Source of the DNA: Akkermansiaceae bacterium
Lineage (GTDB): Bacteria; Verrucomicrobiota; Verrucomicrobiia; Verrucomicrobiales; Akkermansiaceae
DNA: 32,873 nt
Assembly: GCA_015062005.1 (NCBI GenBank)
Contig: SUVL01000025.1
Span: forward strand, 1-32,873
Reading direction: 5' to 3'
Shown here: positions 1 to 7,497 of the stretch, piece by piece
Position numbering within the stretch: the first letter of the stretch is position 1
Layout of the letters: every line of letters begins with the position of its first letter
Program-made: the position numbers and the translations under genes
The notes under the pieces: model-generated
Told to the model about the DNA's origin: nothing
The model's database searches: none
What the model saw: only the letters and a program-made list of their open reading frames with translations

Positions 1-1548
1 GCTGCTGGTGAAGAAGGTGGATTTGATGAGCAGCGCACCGGCGATGACGAGCATGGTAATCATGCCCCAGAACCCACCGTAGGCCATGACGATGGCCACG
101 ATGAAGGCGGCCAGACTGGCGGCCAGGGCGGTGAGGAACCAGCCGCCGATGACGGTGAGCACGCCGGTGATGCGGTATACGGCGCTGTCGCGGCCCCAGG
201 CGCGGTCTGCCAGCGAGGAACCCATGGCCACCATGAAGGTCACGTAGGTGGTGGAAAGCGGCAGCTGCAGCCCCGTGGCCACGGAGATGAGCAGGGCAGA
301 GACGGTCAGGTTCACGGAGCCGCGCACCTGGTCATACAGGGCGCCGGTTTCTTCCTCCGGAGCCAGCGGGGTGAAACGCTTTGCGATGAAGTCCTGCACG
401 GGCTTGGGGGTCACCTTCTCGAAGAAGCGCACGGTGTTGAGCGTGTAGCGCACCATGGTGCGGGCGGCGCTGCAGGAGCCGAAACGCTCCTTGCCGGAGC
501 TGGCGGCAGAGAGCTTCAGCTCGGTCTCCGTCACCTTGCGGGCTTTCTTGGAGAAGAACAGGGTGGACACCATCACCAGACCGGCGGCTACCAGCCAGAG
601 CATGTTCACCTGCTGCTTCACATCGGCCAGACCACCCATCTTCAGGGTGGCCAGGTCACCGCCGGCGGCCAGGTGGGCTTCACCAATCTCCATGGTGGTC
701 TGCGAGGCCATGAACACGCCGATGAAGTTCACCAGGTCGTTGCCCGCAAAGGCCAGGGCCAGGGCTCCCGTGCCGGCCAGCACGGTGAGACGCAGGGTGT
801 TCACCTTGAACCCATATTGCAGGATGGCGGCAATGATGGTCCATGCCACAAAGGCAATCAGGATGGAGACGCCCAGGTTGGCATCCACCATATCCATGAA
901 CGGGCCCTTCATCACCGGGCTGGTCTTCAGCCCCTTGAACACGGCAAAGTAGGTGATGGCCGTGAAGGCGAAACCGCACCACAGCGGGCCAATGAGGCGG
1001 TACATGCGCTGGTAGTGGAAGGAGTAGAGCAGGCGGGAGAACCACATCACCGCGGTGCCCACGGTGAAGGCAATGGCCACCGAGCAGAAAATACCCGAGA
1101 CGATGAAGAACACCTTGTCGGTGTTGATGTAGTCTGCCAGCGAGCCGGGGCCGTCGTCAATGTTGAAATAGGCCATGCCCAGGGCGGAACCCAGCAAGGC
1201 AAAGATGAGCGACACCGTGGTGGAGGTGGGCAGCCCCAGCGTGTTGAAGATATCCAGCAGAATCACGTTGGCCACCATTACGGCCAGGAACAGGAGCATC
1301 ACCTCGTGGAAGCTGAACATGCTCGGAATGAAAACGCCGCTGCGCGCAATCTCCATCATGCCGCTGGAGAACGATGCACCCAGCAGCACACCCACGGCGG
1401 CCACGGCCACCGCCCCGTTGTACGTGCCGGAGCGGCTGCCCAGCGAGGAATTCAGGAAGTTACAGGCGTCATTGCTCACACCCACCACCAGCCCGAAGAC
1501 CGAAAGCAGCAGAAGCATTCCGTATATCACGTAGTACGTTGTGTCCAT
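1..1548 (-). CDS. pit: PiT-family inorganic phosphate transporter (partial, C-terminus off the left edge)
   Basis: Reads open from an ATG at 1548 to base 1, giving 516 codons without a stop; the C-terminus lies outside the window. PiT permeases couple inorganic phosphate uptake to H+ or Na+ across the inner membrane. The two inverted PiT signature repeats are visible: GVSNDACNFLNSS near residue 23, and FAGNDLVNFIGVF near residue 250. Many hydrophobic helices surround them. A long hydrophilic loop follows (KKARKVTETELK region, about residue 330-400), then a second membrane block with LPLSTTYVTFMVAMGSS, as in longer PiT variants. A promoter (TTGTCA, 17 bp, TAGAAA) ends 13 nt before the ATG. The AAGGTG upstream of the start would lie at or before the predicted mRNA 5' end, so it is unlikely to be a ribosome binding site. 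Whether a PhoU-like tail follows cannot be seen. Confidence 0.9.
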   Translation of the reverse strand, partial: MDTTYYVIYGMLLLLSVFGLVVGVSNDACNFLNSSLGSRSGTYNGAVAVAAVGVLLGASFSSGMMEIARSGVFIPSMFSFHEVMLLFLAVMVANVILLDIFNTLGLPTSTTVSLIFALLGSALGMAYFNIDDGPGSLADYINTDKVFFIVSGIFCSVAIAFTVGTAVMWFSRLLYSFHYQRMYRLIGPLWCGFAFTAITYFAVFKGLKTSPVMKGPFMDMVDANLGVSILIAFVAWTIIAAILQYGFKVNTLRLTVLAGTGALALAFAGNDLVNFIGVFMASQTTMEIGEAHLAAGGDLATLKMGGLADVKQQVNMLWLVAAGLVMVSTLFFSKKARKVTETELKLSAASSGKERFGSCSAARTMVRYTLNTVRFFEKVTPKPVQDFIAKRFTPLAPEEETGALYDQVRGSVNLTVSALLISVATGLQLPLSTTYVTFMVAMGSSLADRAWGRDSAVYRITGVLTVIGGWFLTALAASLAAFIVAIVMAYGGFWGMITMLVIAGALLIKSTFFTSS

Positions 1549-1561
1549 AAAGAGTCACACC

Positions 1562-1590
1562 TTTCTACCATGTTCCCTTGATATTGACAA
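1562..1590 (-). promoter_or_regulatory. Promoter of the phosphate transporter gene
   Basis: On the minus strand the -35 TTGTCA is at 1590-1585, followed by a 17-bp spacer and the -10 TAGAAA at 1567-1562. The ATG at 1548 is only 13 nt past the -10, so the predicted leader is about 6 nt. Confidence 0.6.
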
Positions 1591-1710
1591 GTAAATTCGC
1601 TTATCTGGCTAAATTGTCACATGCGGCGGGATAGGGGGAGGTGGGTAGTGAACTGCCAAAAACTATTCCATTTTTTTATAGATGGTTCCAACAGTGAATA
1701 ATTGTCCCCC

Positions 1711-1735
1711 CCCTTGGCGGCACAGCCGCCAAGGG
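1711..1735. repeat. Perfect 10-bp inverted repeat between divergent genes
   Basis: CCCTTGGCGG at 1711-1720 and CCGCCAAGGG at 1726-1735 form a perfect stem around a 5-base loop. Neither strand has a T-run after the stem, and the flanking genes diverge, so it is not an obvious terminator. It could be an operator or a small interspersed palindrome. Confidence 0.5.
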
Positions 1736-1757
1736 AGGGATTGAATCTGGTCAGATG

Positions 1758-1786
1758 TTGAACGATAACTGTTATTCTGGTTTCTA
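1758..1786 (+). promoter_or_regulatory. Possible promoter of the 1797 gene
   Basis: TTGAAC at 1758-1763, a 17-bp spacer and TTTCTA at 1781-1786. The -10 is poor, but its place 10 nt before the ATG at 1797 fits the pattern seen elsewhere in the window. Confidence 0.3.
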
Positions 1787-1796
1787 ACCAATGGTT

Positions 1797-2336
1797 ATGA
1801 GCGCGAAAATGAGTGAGCCTGTCTGGAGGAGACTGGGCTGGGTGCCGTATGCGGTGCTGATTCTGGTGGTGGCTGCGGCGGATTTGTGTTTCCCGCTGTG
1901 GCAGGTGTTCTCCTTTCATTCCCCTGGCATAGGCACCAGTATCGGCGTGCTGCTGTTCATCGGGGTCATTCTGTTGATGCGCAGTGGCGTTACGAGCCTC
2001 GAGCAGGTTTTTCTGATACTGATGGGGGCGATAGGTTTTTCCGGTCTGCTGGTCTGCGGCCTCGGCTATGTACTGGTGGGGCAGCCTTTCCTTATGGCTG
2101 CCAGTGTGTATGAGCTCGAAAAGCAACTCTGTACTGAGGTCATGGATGTGAACGCCGCCCAGGTTCAGTACCAGATGCAGGGCTTCTTCTCCCGACTCCA
2201 GATTGCGGCGCTTGCATGGGAAGAAAAGCATTACTCCTGGACCACTTGGACACTACGTTGCTTCTGGGACCGCCGGGCAGCAGAATATATCCTCGGGCGT
2301 CCCATCGTCGCGCATCCCTTTGAACCCTCATACTGA
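1797..2336 (+). CDS. Small inner-membrane protein of unknown function
   Basis: A 179-residue protein that I do not recognise. Three hydrophobic helices are evident in the first 110 residues (WVPYAVLILVVAAADLCF, then GIGTSIGVLLFIGVILLM, then LILMGAIGFSGLLVCGLGY). A soluble, aromatic-rich C-terminal tail of about 75 residues contains WEEKHYSW. ATGs at 1791, 1797 and 1809 are in frame; 1797 is preferred because the possible promoter -10 ends at 1786. No Shine-Dalgarno sequence is present. The stop is one base before the ATG of the acetyltransferase at 2338, so the two are almost certainly co-transcribed and translationally coupled. Coding is supported by the tight junction and membrane-protein composition rather than by homology. 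Confidence 0.65.
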   Translation: MSAKMSEPVWRRLGWVPYAVLILVVAAADLCFPLWQVFSFHSPGIGTSIGVLLFIGVILLMRSGVTSLEQVFLILMGAIGFSGLLVCGLGYVLVGQPFLMAASVYELEKQLCTEVMDVNAAQVQYQMQGFFSRLQIAALAWEEKHYSWTTWTLRCFWDRRAAEYILGRPIVAHPFEPSY

Positions 2337-2337
2337 G

Positions 2338-2865
2338 ATGACTGTTACCCGCATCCAGGCTTTCGCCCACCCTCTGGCTAAGGAGTGGTGGCAGTTGTAT
2401 GAAGCCGCCTTTCCTGCCAGTGAGCGGCGTGCCGCAGAGCACCATGCTGCCGCTTTGGGTGATGCTGCGTTTCACTGCCTGCACCTGGCGGATGAAAATG
2501 GCTTTGTGGGGATTCTGAGTTATTGGAGACTGGGATGCGTCACCTATGTTGAGCACCTCGCCATATCCCCGGAGCGCCGTGGGCAGGGGCTCGGGCACCA
2601 GGCTTTGCAGCTGGTGCCCGAGCCCTTCATTCTCGAGATTGAACCGGTGACTGATACCCAGACTGCCCGGCGCCTGGCTTTCTATGAGTCGTGCGGGTTG
2701 GTGCGCCTCCCCCAGCCACACGTGCAGCCCGCGTATCAGGCCGGACTGCCGGATGTGCCGCTCTGGCTCCTTTCTCGGCCAGCGCTCGGTGCCGTCGCCG
2801 TGGCGCATTTTGAGGAAATGTTTCTCACCGTCCCCATGCGTTACCGTTGGAGTGGAAAGCAGTGA
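2338..2865 (+). CDS. GNAT-family N-acetyltransferase
   Basis: A 175-residue protein with the GNAT fold, which transfers an acyl group from acyl-CoA to an amine. Acetyl-CoA binding motif A is clear around residues 71-90 (VEHLAISPERRGQGLGHQAL), with the RxxGxG pyrophosphate loop at residues 81-86. Motif B follows near residues 107-121 (DTQTARRLAFYESCGLV), where tyrosine and FYESCGF-like residues are typical. The ATG at 2338 sits one base after the preceding stop, and the upstream in-frame extension would read through the neighbouring gene, so 2338 is chosen. The substrate cannot be deduced. The C-terminal third, after residue 125, is proline-rich and not obviously part of the core fold. Confidence 0.85.
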   Translation: MTVTRIQAFAHPLAKEWWQLYEAAFPASERRAAEHHAAALGDAAFHCLHLADENGFVGILSYWRLGCVTYVEHLAISPERRGQGLGHQALQLVPEPFILEIEPVTDTQTARRLAFYESCGLVRLPQPHVQPAYQAGLPDVPLWLLSRPALGAVAVAHFEEMFLTVPMRYRWSGKQ

Positions 2866-2877
2866 GTAGACAAGGCA

Positions 2878-3216
2878 CTATTTTTTCTGCGCTGCTGGTA
2901 TGGCGTTGCGTTCGGCCGTGTATTCATTGCAAGATTTCACCCAGAACAGGGTGATGTAAAGGATAAAGGAGACGGTGAGGACGGTGCCGGTAGCGTTGAT
3001 GATGCGACTGAGTCCGCGCCACCGTGTGATGAGCGCCACAGCCAGTACTACCAGGGCGATAAGCATTCCGATTCCGCAGTACACGGCGGCTCCGGTGGTA
3101 TCACGTGGTTCTGTGGTGGCGTAGTGAATGATTCCGGGCGCTATTCCCAGCATGAGGGTTGCCCCGAAGCAATCCCAGCTGTTGAACTCATTCATGTCTT
3201 CTTGTTCGTCACCCAT
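2878..3216 (-). CDS. Small membrane protein of unknown function
   Basis: A 112-residue protein with no recognised family. It begins with an acidic stretch (MGDEQEDMNEFNSWDCFG). Three likely membrane helices follow: LMLGIAPGIIHYA, then AVYCGIGMLIALVVLAVAL, then TGTVLTVSFILYITLFWV. The tail is short and basic. The reading frame stays open up to 3351, but a strong promoter (TTGCCT, 17 bp, TATACT) lies inside that extension and ends 8 nt before the ATG at 3216. The shorter start is therefore preferred. The gene converges with the acetyltransferase, leaving 12 bases between the two stops. Confidence 0.7.
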   Translation of the reverse strand: MGDEQEDMNEFNSWDCFGATLMLGIAPGIIHYATTEPRDTTGAAVYCGIGMLIALVVLAVALITRWRGLSRIINATGTVLTVSFILYITLFWVKSCNEYTAERNAIPAAQKK

Positions 3217-3224
3217 GCGGGCTG

Positions 3225-3253
3225 AGTATAGCGCGCTGCTCAACTCAAGGCAA
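3225..3253 (-). promoter_or_regulatory. Promoter of the 2878-3216 gene
   Basis: Minus strand: -35 TTGCCT at 3253-3248, 17-bp spacer, -10 TATACT at 3230-3225, then 8 nt to the ATG at 3216. The expected transcript starts within a base or two of the ATG. Confidence 0.7.
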
Positions 3254-3381
3254 TCTCTTTTTTTGCGATATAAGGAATAATATCTCCACGCGTTGTGATT
3301 TTTTAAACAAATATGACGCTCTGCATCGCTACTTCTGTCGGAAATAGTCAAATTATTTCCTTTTCTCTATTCAATTCAATC

Positions 3382-3387
3382 TATATT
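3382..3387 (+). promoter_or_regulatory. Possible -10 element of the 3398 gene
   Basis: TATATT lies 10 nt before the ATG at 3398, the spacing seen for other genes in this window. No convincing -35 hexamer is found at 16-18 bp upstream, so this is tentative. Confidence 0.35.
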
Positions 3388-3397
3388 ACCATTCATT

Positions 3398-4345
3398 ATG
3401 ACTGATATGTTGCCAATGATAGCAGGAATGAAGCTATACGAAATCGTCTTCGCTGTATCCTGTGTTTGTTTGTCTCTTCTTGTTCTGAACGCAAACAGGT
3501 TGAATAACGTGGTTTGTGTGTTTGTCGGCTTTATCTCATTGAGTTATTTCTTATGGGGAGGTCTGGCTCGATTTGAGGATTTGGGAGAGCCGGGCAACTT
3601 ATTCCTGTATTGGGGAATAGGCGGTGCCATTGCTGCTTTTACGCTTCGAGGTTCTGTTGCATTGGGATGCTCAGGTGGCATATTCGGTGTTGTCATGATG
3701 CTGGTGCTGGGATTTATTCTCTGTCCGCTGTACTGGCTGTTGTATGTGTTTATTATTTTGTCTACCTGTTTCCGTGTTGCCCCCAAGTACAATCTTGTTG
3801 TGGCGTTGATTTCAGTGCTGAGCGTAACGACGATACTCTGGAAGCAGGAAATCATCGTTCATGAACACCGCCAATACGGCGATGGTAAGACCTGTTGTGG
3901 CGTGTATGTGCGTGGTGAAAAGTTTGTTGATGGTAAATGGGTGGAAGCAACTGGCTCCCGACAGGCACTGGTTACTGGCGAGAGTTACACCGCTTCTTCT
4001 CTGGAGCCAAGTTGCGGTTCATTTGCTCCTTGGTCGGAGCGGCATACTCGCCTGTTCCGGTTGACTTCTGGGATGTCGGCAGATTCTGTGAACATCGAGA
4101 CCTATACAGGAAATAATCTGGTGGCTGTTGCTCCGTCTACTCTCGCACCGGGATGCCAGATTTCCATTATCCCGGCAGGTGCCTCGGCACTGGCAAATGA
4201 CCGGGTGAATTCCGAAACTCTCGAGAACTACAAGTCCAATCTGCGCAAGCAGATTCGCCGGTTGAAGGTTGAATCCCTGCTTTATGCGTATCCTGATGGC
4301 TCAGTGCGCGGCCATACGAATTATCTCCGTAAATGGATGAATTAA
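3398..4345 (+). CDS. Membrane protein with exported C-terminal domain, unknown function
   Basis: A 315-residue protein that I do not recognise. The first half (to about residue 150) is strongly hydrophobic with roughly five membrane helices, for example MKLYEIVFAVSCVCLSLLVL, GIFGVVMMLVLGFILCPLYW and LVVALISVLSVTTILW. The second half is soluble, with Cys pairs (KTCCGVYVRGEKF near 165 and EPSCGSF near 205) and a basic C-terminal helix (KSNLRKQIRRLK). Codons are visibly more AT-rich than in flanking housekeeping genes such as valS, which may mean recent acquisition or simply low expression. It stands alone, with a strong terminator immediately downstream. Confidence 0.65.
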   Translation: MTDMLPMIAGMKLYEIVFAVSCVCLSLLVLNANRLNNVVCVFVGFISLSYFLWGGLARFEDLGEPGNLFLYWGIGGAIAAFTLRGSVALGCSGGIFGVVMMLVLGFILCPLYWLLYVFIILSTCFRVAPKYNLVVALISVLSVTTILWKQEIIVHEHRQYGDGKTCCGVYVRGEKFVDGKWVEATGSRQALVTGESYTASSLEPSCGSFAPWSERHTRLFRLTSGMSADSVNIETYTGNNLVAVAPSTLAPGCQISIIPAGASALANDRVNSETLENYKSNLRKQIRRLKVESLLYAYPDGSVRGHTNYLRKWMN

Positions 4346-4368
4346 TTCGGATTTGTTGAGAAAACGGG

Positions 4369-4406
4369 CATCGGAGTGGTGAAAACACTGCTCCGATGTT
4401 TTTTTT
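4369..4406 (+). terminator. Rho-independent terminator after the 3398 gene
   Basis: CATCGGAG at 4369-4376 pairs perfectly with CTCCGATG at 4391-4398, and eight T residues follow at 4399-4406. Partial pairing inside the loop may lengthen the stem. It lies between convergent genes, and on the minus strand the stem is followed by CCCGTTTTC, so it may also help to end the fau transcript. Confidence 0.85.
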
Positions 4407-4436
4407 CAGGTGTGCCGGTACGATAGTTGCGCCGCT

Positions 4437-4982
4437 TTATGGAAGGACGATGAGAACTGGTATGCGTAAATCGTGTTCTTCTGTCGGGATGAAGGGGACG
4501 ATTTGTTCTTCAAAGACCAGGGAGAGCACCTTTGCCCTGGTGCAGAGCGGAATGTAGCGGTCGTAGAACCCACCGCCGTAGCCAAGGCGTTCGCCCTGGC
4601 GGGTGAAGGCAACTCCGGGAACGATGAGAACATCAATATCCTCCGGTTCGACCGCCGGTGTGTGCGCCGCCGGTGCCAGTATCCCCATGGCGCCCGGTTC
4701 CATATCCCTCTCTACGCATTGTATTTCGTGGAAGCGGAGCCTGTGTCCCGGCAGGCAGAGCGGGAATACATAACGGTGCAGGGGATGTTCTTGCATGAGT
4801 GGCAGCAGGTTCACTTCGTGTTCCAGCGGGGCGTAGATGGCCACGCAGAGGGGGGCTCCTTGCAGGCACGGAGCCAGTTTTTCTCTGAGTGCGGCCGAAC
4901 GCAGTTGCGCCGGGTCGGCTGCTGCTGCGGTTTTAAGCCGCTGCAAAACCTCCCGGCGCAGTTCTTTCTTGGCGCTTACCAT
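4437..4982 (-). CDS. fau: 5-formyltetrahydrofolate cyclo-ligase
   Basis: A 181-residue cytosolic enzyme of the MTHFS family (YgfA/Fau). It converts 5-formyl-THF to 5,10-methenyl-THF using ATP and so recycles the storage and inhibitory folate. The family signature is clear: an N-terminal basic helix (KKELRREVLQRLK), VPGVAFT near residues 121-127, and the nucleotide-binding RLGYGGGFYDRY at about 132-143, close to the canonical RLGxGGGYYDR. The length is normal for the family. The ATG at 4982 directly follows the stop of pgeF (TGA then ATG without a gap), so the gene is the third cistron of the marR-pgeF-fau operon. Confidence 0.93.
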   Translation of the reverse strand: MVSAKKELRREVLQRLKTAAAADPAQLRSAALREKLAPCLQGAPLCVAIYAPLEHEVNLLPLMQEHPLHRYVFPLCLPGHRLRFHEIQCVERDMEPGAMGILAPAAHTPAVEPEDIDVLIVPGVAFTRQGERLGYGGGFYDRYIPLCTRAKVLSLVFEEQIVPFIPTEEHDLRIPVLIVLP

Positions 4983-5663
4983 TCACTCAGCTGTGGATGG
5001 AGTGCGGCCGAACAGGGCCAGCATGCGGCCTGTGCTGCCTTTTTCTACGCGGTAGGAGTAGAAGGTGTCCAGGTCTGCTGCCGTGTCCAGCCCGCTGTCG
5101 GTGATGTTATCCGGGGCGATGCCGGCTTCTTCCAGCTGCTGTTTAATCATGGTGACGATATCCACTTCATAATGCGGCGGGCGTATGCAGGGGGAGATGA
5201 CGGCAATGCAGTTTTCTGCATGCACGCCCAGTACCTTGTACATGGCATTGAGTGTTTCGCCTACGATGTTCTGCAGCGTACCGGCCTTGCCGGAATGCAC
5301 CAGGGCGCGGCTCTGGCTTTCTCTATCGTATATCCACACGGCTGCGCAGTCGGCCACGTAGATACCCAGGCAGCAGTCTGCCTTGCCTCCGCAGAAAAGC
5401 GCATCGACGCCTTCGACAGGGTAGGAGCAGCCGATGTCTCCCACCAGTGCCACTTTGTTGCCATGCACCTGCTGGGCTCTGCGGAGCATTTTGGGCGCTA
5501 TGCCCCCCTCTGCCAGAACGGCTTCATGGGTAGGGGTCAGCGCTGCTATGACCGCGGCTCGATCCGTTGTTGTGGCAATACCGGGTATGCGGGTGATAAA
5601 ACGCGCGAAGTTCTCAGGATAATCGTTGAGAACCTTCAGATAATCAGGGGTATACTGGCTCAT
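4983..5663 (-). CDS. pgeF: Peptidoglycan editing factor / YfiH-type multicopper-oxidase-like purine nucleoside enzyme
   Basis: A 226-residue member of the YfiH/DUF152 family. Relatives have been described as laccase-like proteins, purine nucleoside phosphorylase/deaminases, and as PgeF, which prevents misincorporation of Ser into peptidoglycan stem peptides. The three conserved metal ligands can be seen: His67 in QQVHGNK, Cys106 in VADCAAV, and His123 in LVHSGKAGT. The last motif normally reads HAGWRGT, so the usual Trp is replaced here. The ATG at 5663 lies 13 nt after the marR stop. An upstream in-frame TTG at 5684 overlaps marR and is less likely. The operon position between a MarR regulator and fau gives no specific clue to substrate. 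Confidence 0.87.
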   Translation of the reverse strand: MSQYTPDYLKVLNDYPENFARFITRIPGIATTTDRAAVIAALTPTHEAVLAEGGIAPKMLRRAQQVHGNKVALVGDIGCSYPVEGVDALFCGGKADCCLGIYVADCAAVWIYDRESQSRALVHSGKAGTLQNIVGETLNAMYKVLGVHAENCIAVISPCIRPPHYEVDIVTMIKQQLEEAGIAPDNITDSGLDTAADLDTFYSYRVEKGSTGRMLALFGRTPSTAE

Positions 5664-5676
5664 GGTATGATAAAAC

Positions 5677-6150
5677 TCAGACAAGGTTTTTGCGTGCGGA
5701 GGCTGCGCGGCGAGAGATGACGCGGCGGGCGGTGCCCATGGGACTTGTCTCGTCTTCCCTGGCCATCATTTGCGCCAGGTCTGCGGCAATGTTGCTGCGC
5801 ATCTGCGCCACAAGTGCGCGTCCCTGCTCGGTTATACGCACCATAATCTTGCGGCGGTCGGCGGCGGCTGTGTAGCGCTTGAGGTGTCCCAACTCCTGCA
5901 GTTTGTCTATCATTCCTGTGGCGGCGGCAGTGGAGTGACCCATCATCTTGGCGATATTGCTCATAGAGAGGCACTCCTCTTCAGCCAGGTACGCCAGCAG
6001 GAAAAACTGCGGAAAGGAGACTTTGCCTTTTGTCAATTCAGGAGAGAGGCGCAGAATACAGCTTCTCTGGGAAAAAAGAACAAAATCTGCAAGGTGCTGC
6101 ACATCCTGTTCTTTCTGCATATCTGCGCTTGAGTTGTGGCTTCTAGTCAT
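5677..6150 (-). CDS. MarR-family transcriptional regulator
   Basis: A 157-residue winged-helix DNA-binding protein. The MarR core is obvious: recognition region MSNIAKMMGHSTAAATGMIDKLQELGHLKR, followed by the wing motif DRRKIMVRITEQG near residues 98-110, which carries the hallmark DRR and TxxG. MarR proteins bind as dimers to palindromic or repeated operators and usually repress their own operon until a small ligand binds. The C-terminus (RRVISRRAASARKNLV) is unusually basic. It is the first gene of the unit that includes pgeF and fau. The 8-bp-period TTACG repeats over its own promoter (6171-6194) are a likely autoregulatory operator. The ligand is unknown. Confidence 0.92.
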   Translation of the reverse strand: MTRSHNSSADMQKEQDVQHLADFVLFSQRSCILRLSPELTKGKVSFPQFFLLAYLAEEECLSMSNIAKMMGHSTAAATGMIDKLQELGHLKRYTAAADRRKIMVRITEQGRALVAQMRSNIAADLAQMMAREDETSPMGTARRVISRRAASARKNLV

Positions 6151-6170
6151 GTTAAGCGTGGGCTGTTCGC

Positions 6171-6194
6171 TTACGATATTACGGCTTTACGTAA
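6171..6194. repeat. Three 8-bp-period TTACG repeats, probable MarR operator
   Basis: TTACG occurs at 6171-6175, 6179-6183 and 6187-6191, exactly 8 bp apart; the last copy extends to the palindrome TTACGTAA at 6187-6194. The array covers the -10 and most of the spacer of the marR promoter, an ideal place for repression. The assignment to this MarR is inference from position. Confidence 0.55.
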
Positions 6195-6203
6195 TTTTTG
6201 CAA
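6176..6203 (-). promoter_or_regulatory. Promoter of the marR-pgeF-fau operon
   Basis: Minus strand: -35 TTGCAA at 6203-6198, 16-bp spacer, -10 TAATAT at 6181-6176, and 25 nt to the ATG at 6150. It is overlapped by the TTACG repeat array. Confidence 0.6.
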
Positions 6204-6328
6204 GCCCAAAATTTCAGCCAAGCCTAACGATTAAACGCTCATTTGTTTATATTGCACCATTTTTTGGATAAAGGTACAACATCTTGTGGGAATGGCCAAG
6301 AAAAAAGTTTTGCTGACGATGGATAGTG

Positions 6329-6730
6329 CTAGTTGTTTTGGGGCGCAGGCGGGGCGATGTGAAGAATATCGCGTAATTCCTGGGTCATGAGTTTTTCTTG
6401 CTCCAGTCGCTCGATGTGGTCTCGGATGGCCTTCCATACCGTGTTGAAAGCCCCCATCTGGTTTTGCACGGCCATGTAATCCTGAATGGTTGGCTCAGGA
6501 AGTTTTTTCTGGGTTTCCACAATGCGGTCGCATTCCTTCTTGAGTTTTTGCAGCTGGGGGACGGCCGCTTTTGCAGATGCTTCATCCCGGCAGGAATTGA
6601 GGCAGAGTTCCGTGCGCGAGAGGAAGTCGATAATGGTTGTTGTTAAATCGACGTGGTTGGAGGGCAAGGCCTGATCCTGGGCAGTCGCAACGGTGGCAAG
6701 CAGCAGAGTCGCTAGGATGAGCTTTTTCAT
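6329..6730 (-). CDS. Small secreted helical protein of unknown function
   Basis: A 133-residue protein with a typical Sec signal peptide (MKKLILATLLLATVATAQ, cleavage probably after ATA or AQ). The mature part is almost entirely helical and charged, with two Cys residues close together (ELCLNSCRDEA) that could form a disulfide. A heptad-like segment follows (LQKLKKECDRIVETQKK), with a proline-rich end (IAPPAPQNN). I do not recognise a family. The ATG lies 3 nt after the stop of the upstream gene at 6734-7468, so it is the last gene of that unit. Confidence 0.7.
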   Translation of the reverse strand: MKKLILATLLLATVATAQDQALPSNHVDLTTTIIDFLSRTELCLNSCRDEASAKAAVPQLQKLKKECDRIVETQKKLPEPTIQDYMAVQNQMGAFNTVWKAIRDHIERLEQEKLMTQELRDILHIAPPAPQNN

Positions 6731-6733
6731 AAT

Positions 6734-7468
6734 TCAGCGATGAGTTCTGCAGCCTTTTGCGCCGAGCAGCTTGATGGGGGTGCCGCAGCCTGGGCAGTTG
6801 TAGCGCCAGAAGAACAGGATGTGAAGAGCAGTAGCAAAATTATACCCCAGCAGGGGCAGGTGGTGGGCTGCCCTGTTGCGGATGTAGTGGGCATAGCGGA
6901 AGATACGCATGTGGCATACCGGACAGGTGGCCCGCCGGGCTACAAACATATATACCGCGCAGGGAACGGCCAGCACCACGATGGCCAGAACTTCAACGGG
7001 AATGTCAGGCATCTGGTCTGTAATCATCAGATAGGGAAGTACTACGACACTAGCCAGCGGAATCATCAGGAACATCGTGCAGAACGCAGCGAGAACCGCA
7101 GTAAAGGGATGTGCACAGCGAACGGGGCTGTGCATTATCAAAGGCCTTCCATTATCTCTTTTGCCGGTGTTTGTTGAATGTTGTTGGGAATGCCTCCTGA
7201 ACCCGGTGGTGGGCATGGAGCTTCTGCCGCCGAAGTCGTCATCGGTGTCTGCTTCGTCTGCCTTTACGGGACTAAGTGAGAATAGAGACAGAATCCGGGC
7301 TTCTGTGAGCTGGAATTTGCGCTCCGGAAAGAATCGGCGAGCTTGTTCCAAATCCTTGCACAGGCGAAGAGGAGAGCTTTTCGCAAGCTGCTCCCCGGAA
7401 GAGATGCCGCAGAGCGCGAGGTCATCGCGCTCCTGCGGTGTAAGCTGATTGAAACTATCCGGCAACAT
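6734..7468 (-). CDS. Zinc-ribbon membrane protein of unknown function
   Basis: A 244-residue protein without a recognised family. Residues 1-65 resemble a small helical, helix-hairpin-helix-like region (LTPQERDDLALCGISSGEQLAKSS). A linker leads to two membrane helices near 123-147 and 155-175. The C-terminus carries two Cys pairs, CPVC at 182-185 and CPGC at 225-228, bracketing a hydrophobic stretch, so a treble-clef or zinc-ribbon site could be interrupted by a membrane hairpin. It starts 29 nt after the valS stop with no promoter or ribosome site that I can defend, so co-transcription with valS is likely. Confidence 0.7.
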   Translation of the reverse strand: MLPDSFNQLTPQERDDLALCGISSGEQLAKSSPLRLCKDLEQARRFFPERKFQLTEARILSLFSLSPVKADEADTDDDFGGRSSMPTTGFRRHSQQHSTNTGKRDNGRPLIMHSPVRCAHPFTAVLAAFCTMFLMIPLASVVVLPYLMITDQMPDIPVEVLAIVVLAVPCAVYMFVARRATCPVCHMRIFRYAHYIRNRAAHHLPLLGYNFATALHILFFWRYNCPGCGTPIKLLGAKGCRTHR

Positions 7469-7497
7469 CTTATCACCAGGGGTAAATTGATATTATC

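Noticed and set aside
1549..1570. AAGGTG as a Shine-Dalgarno sequence for the phosphate transporter
   Set aside because: It lies directly after the predicted -10, at or before the expected transcription start, so it is probably not in the mRNA; other genes in the window lack such a site.
673..1581. A 302-codon + strand frame
   Set aside because: It is antisense to the phosphate transporter, with a His/Gly/Gln-rich translation and no domain; treated as a shadow frame.
4473..5720. A 415-codon + strand frame
   Set aside because: It is antisense to fau and pgeF, both of which carry clear family motifs.
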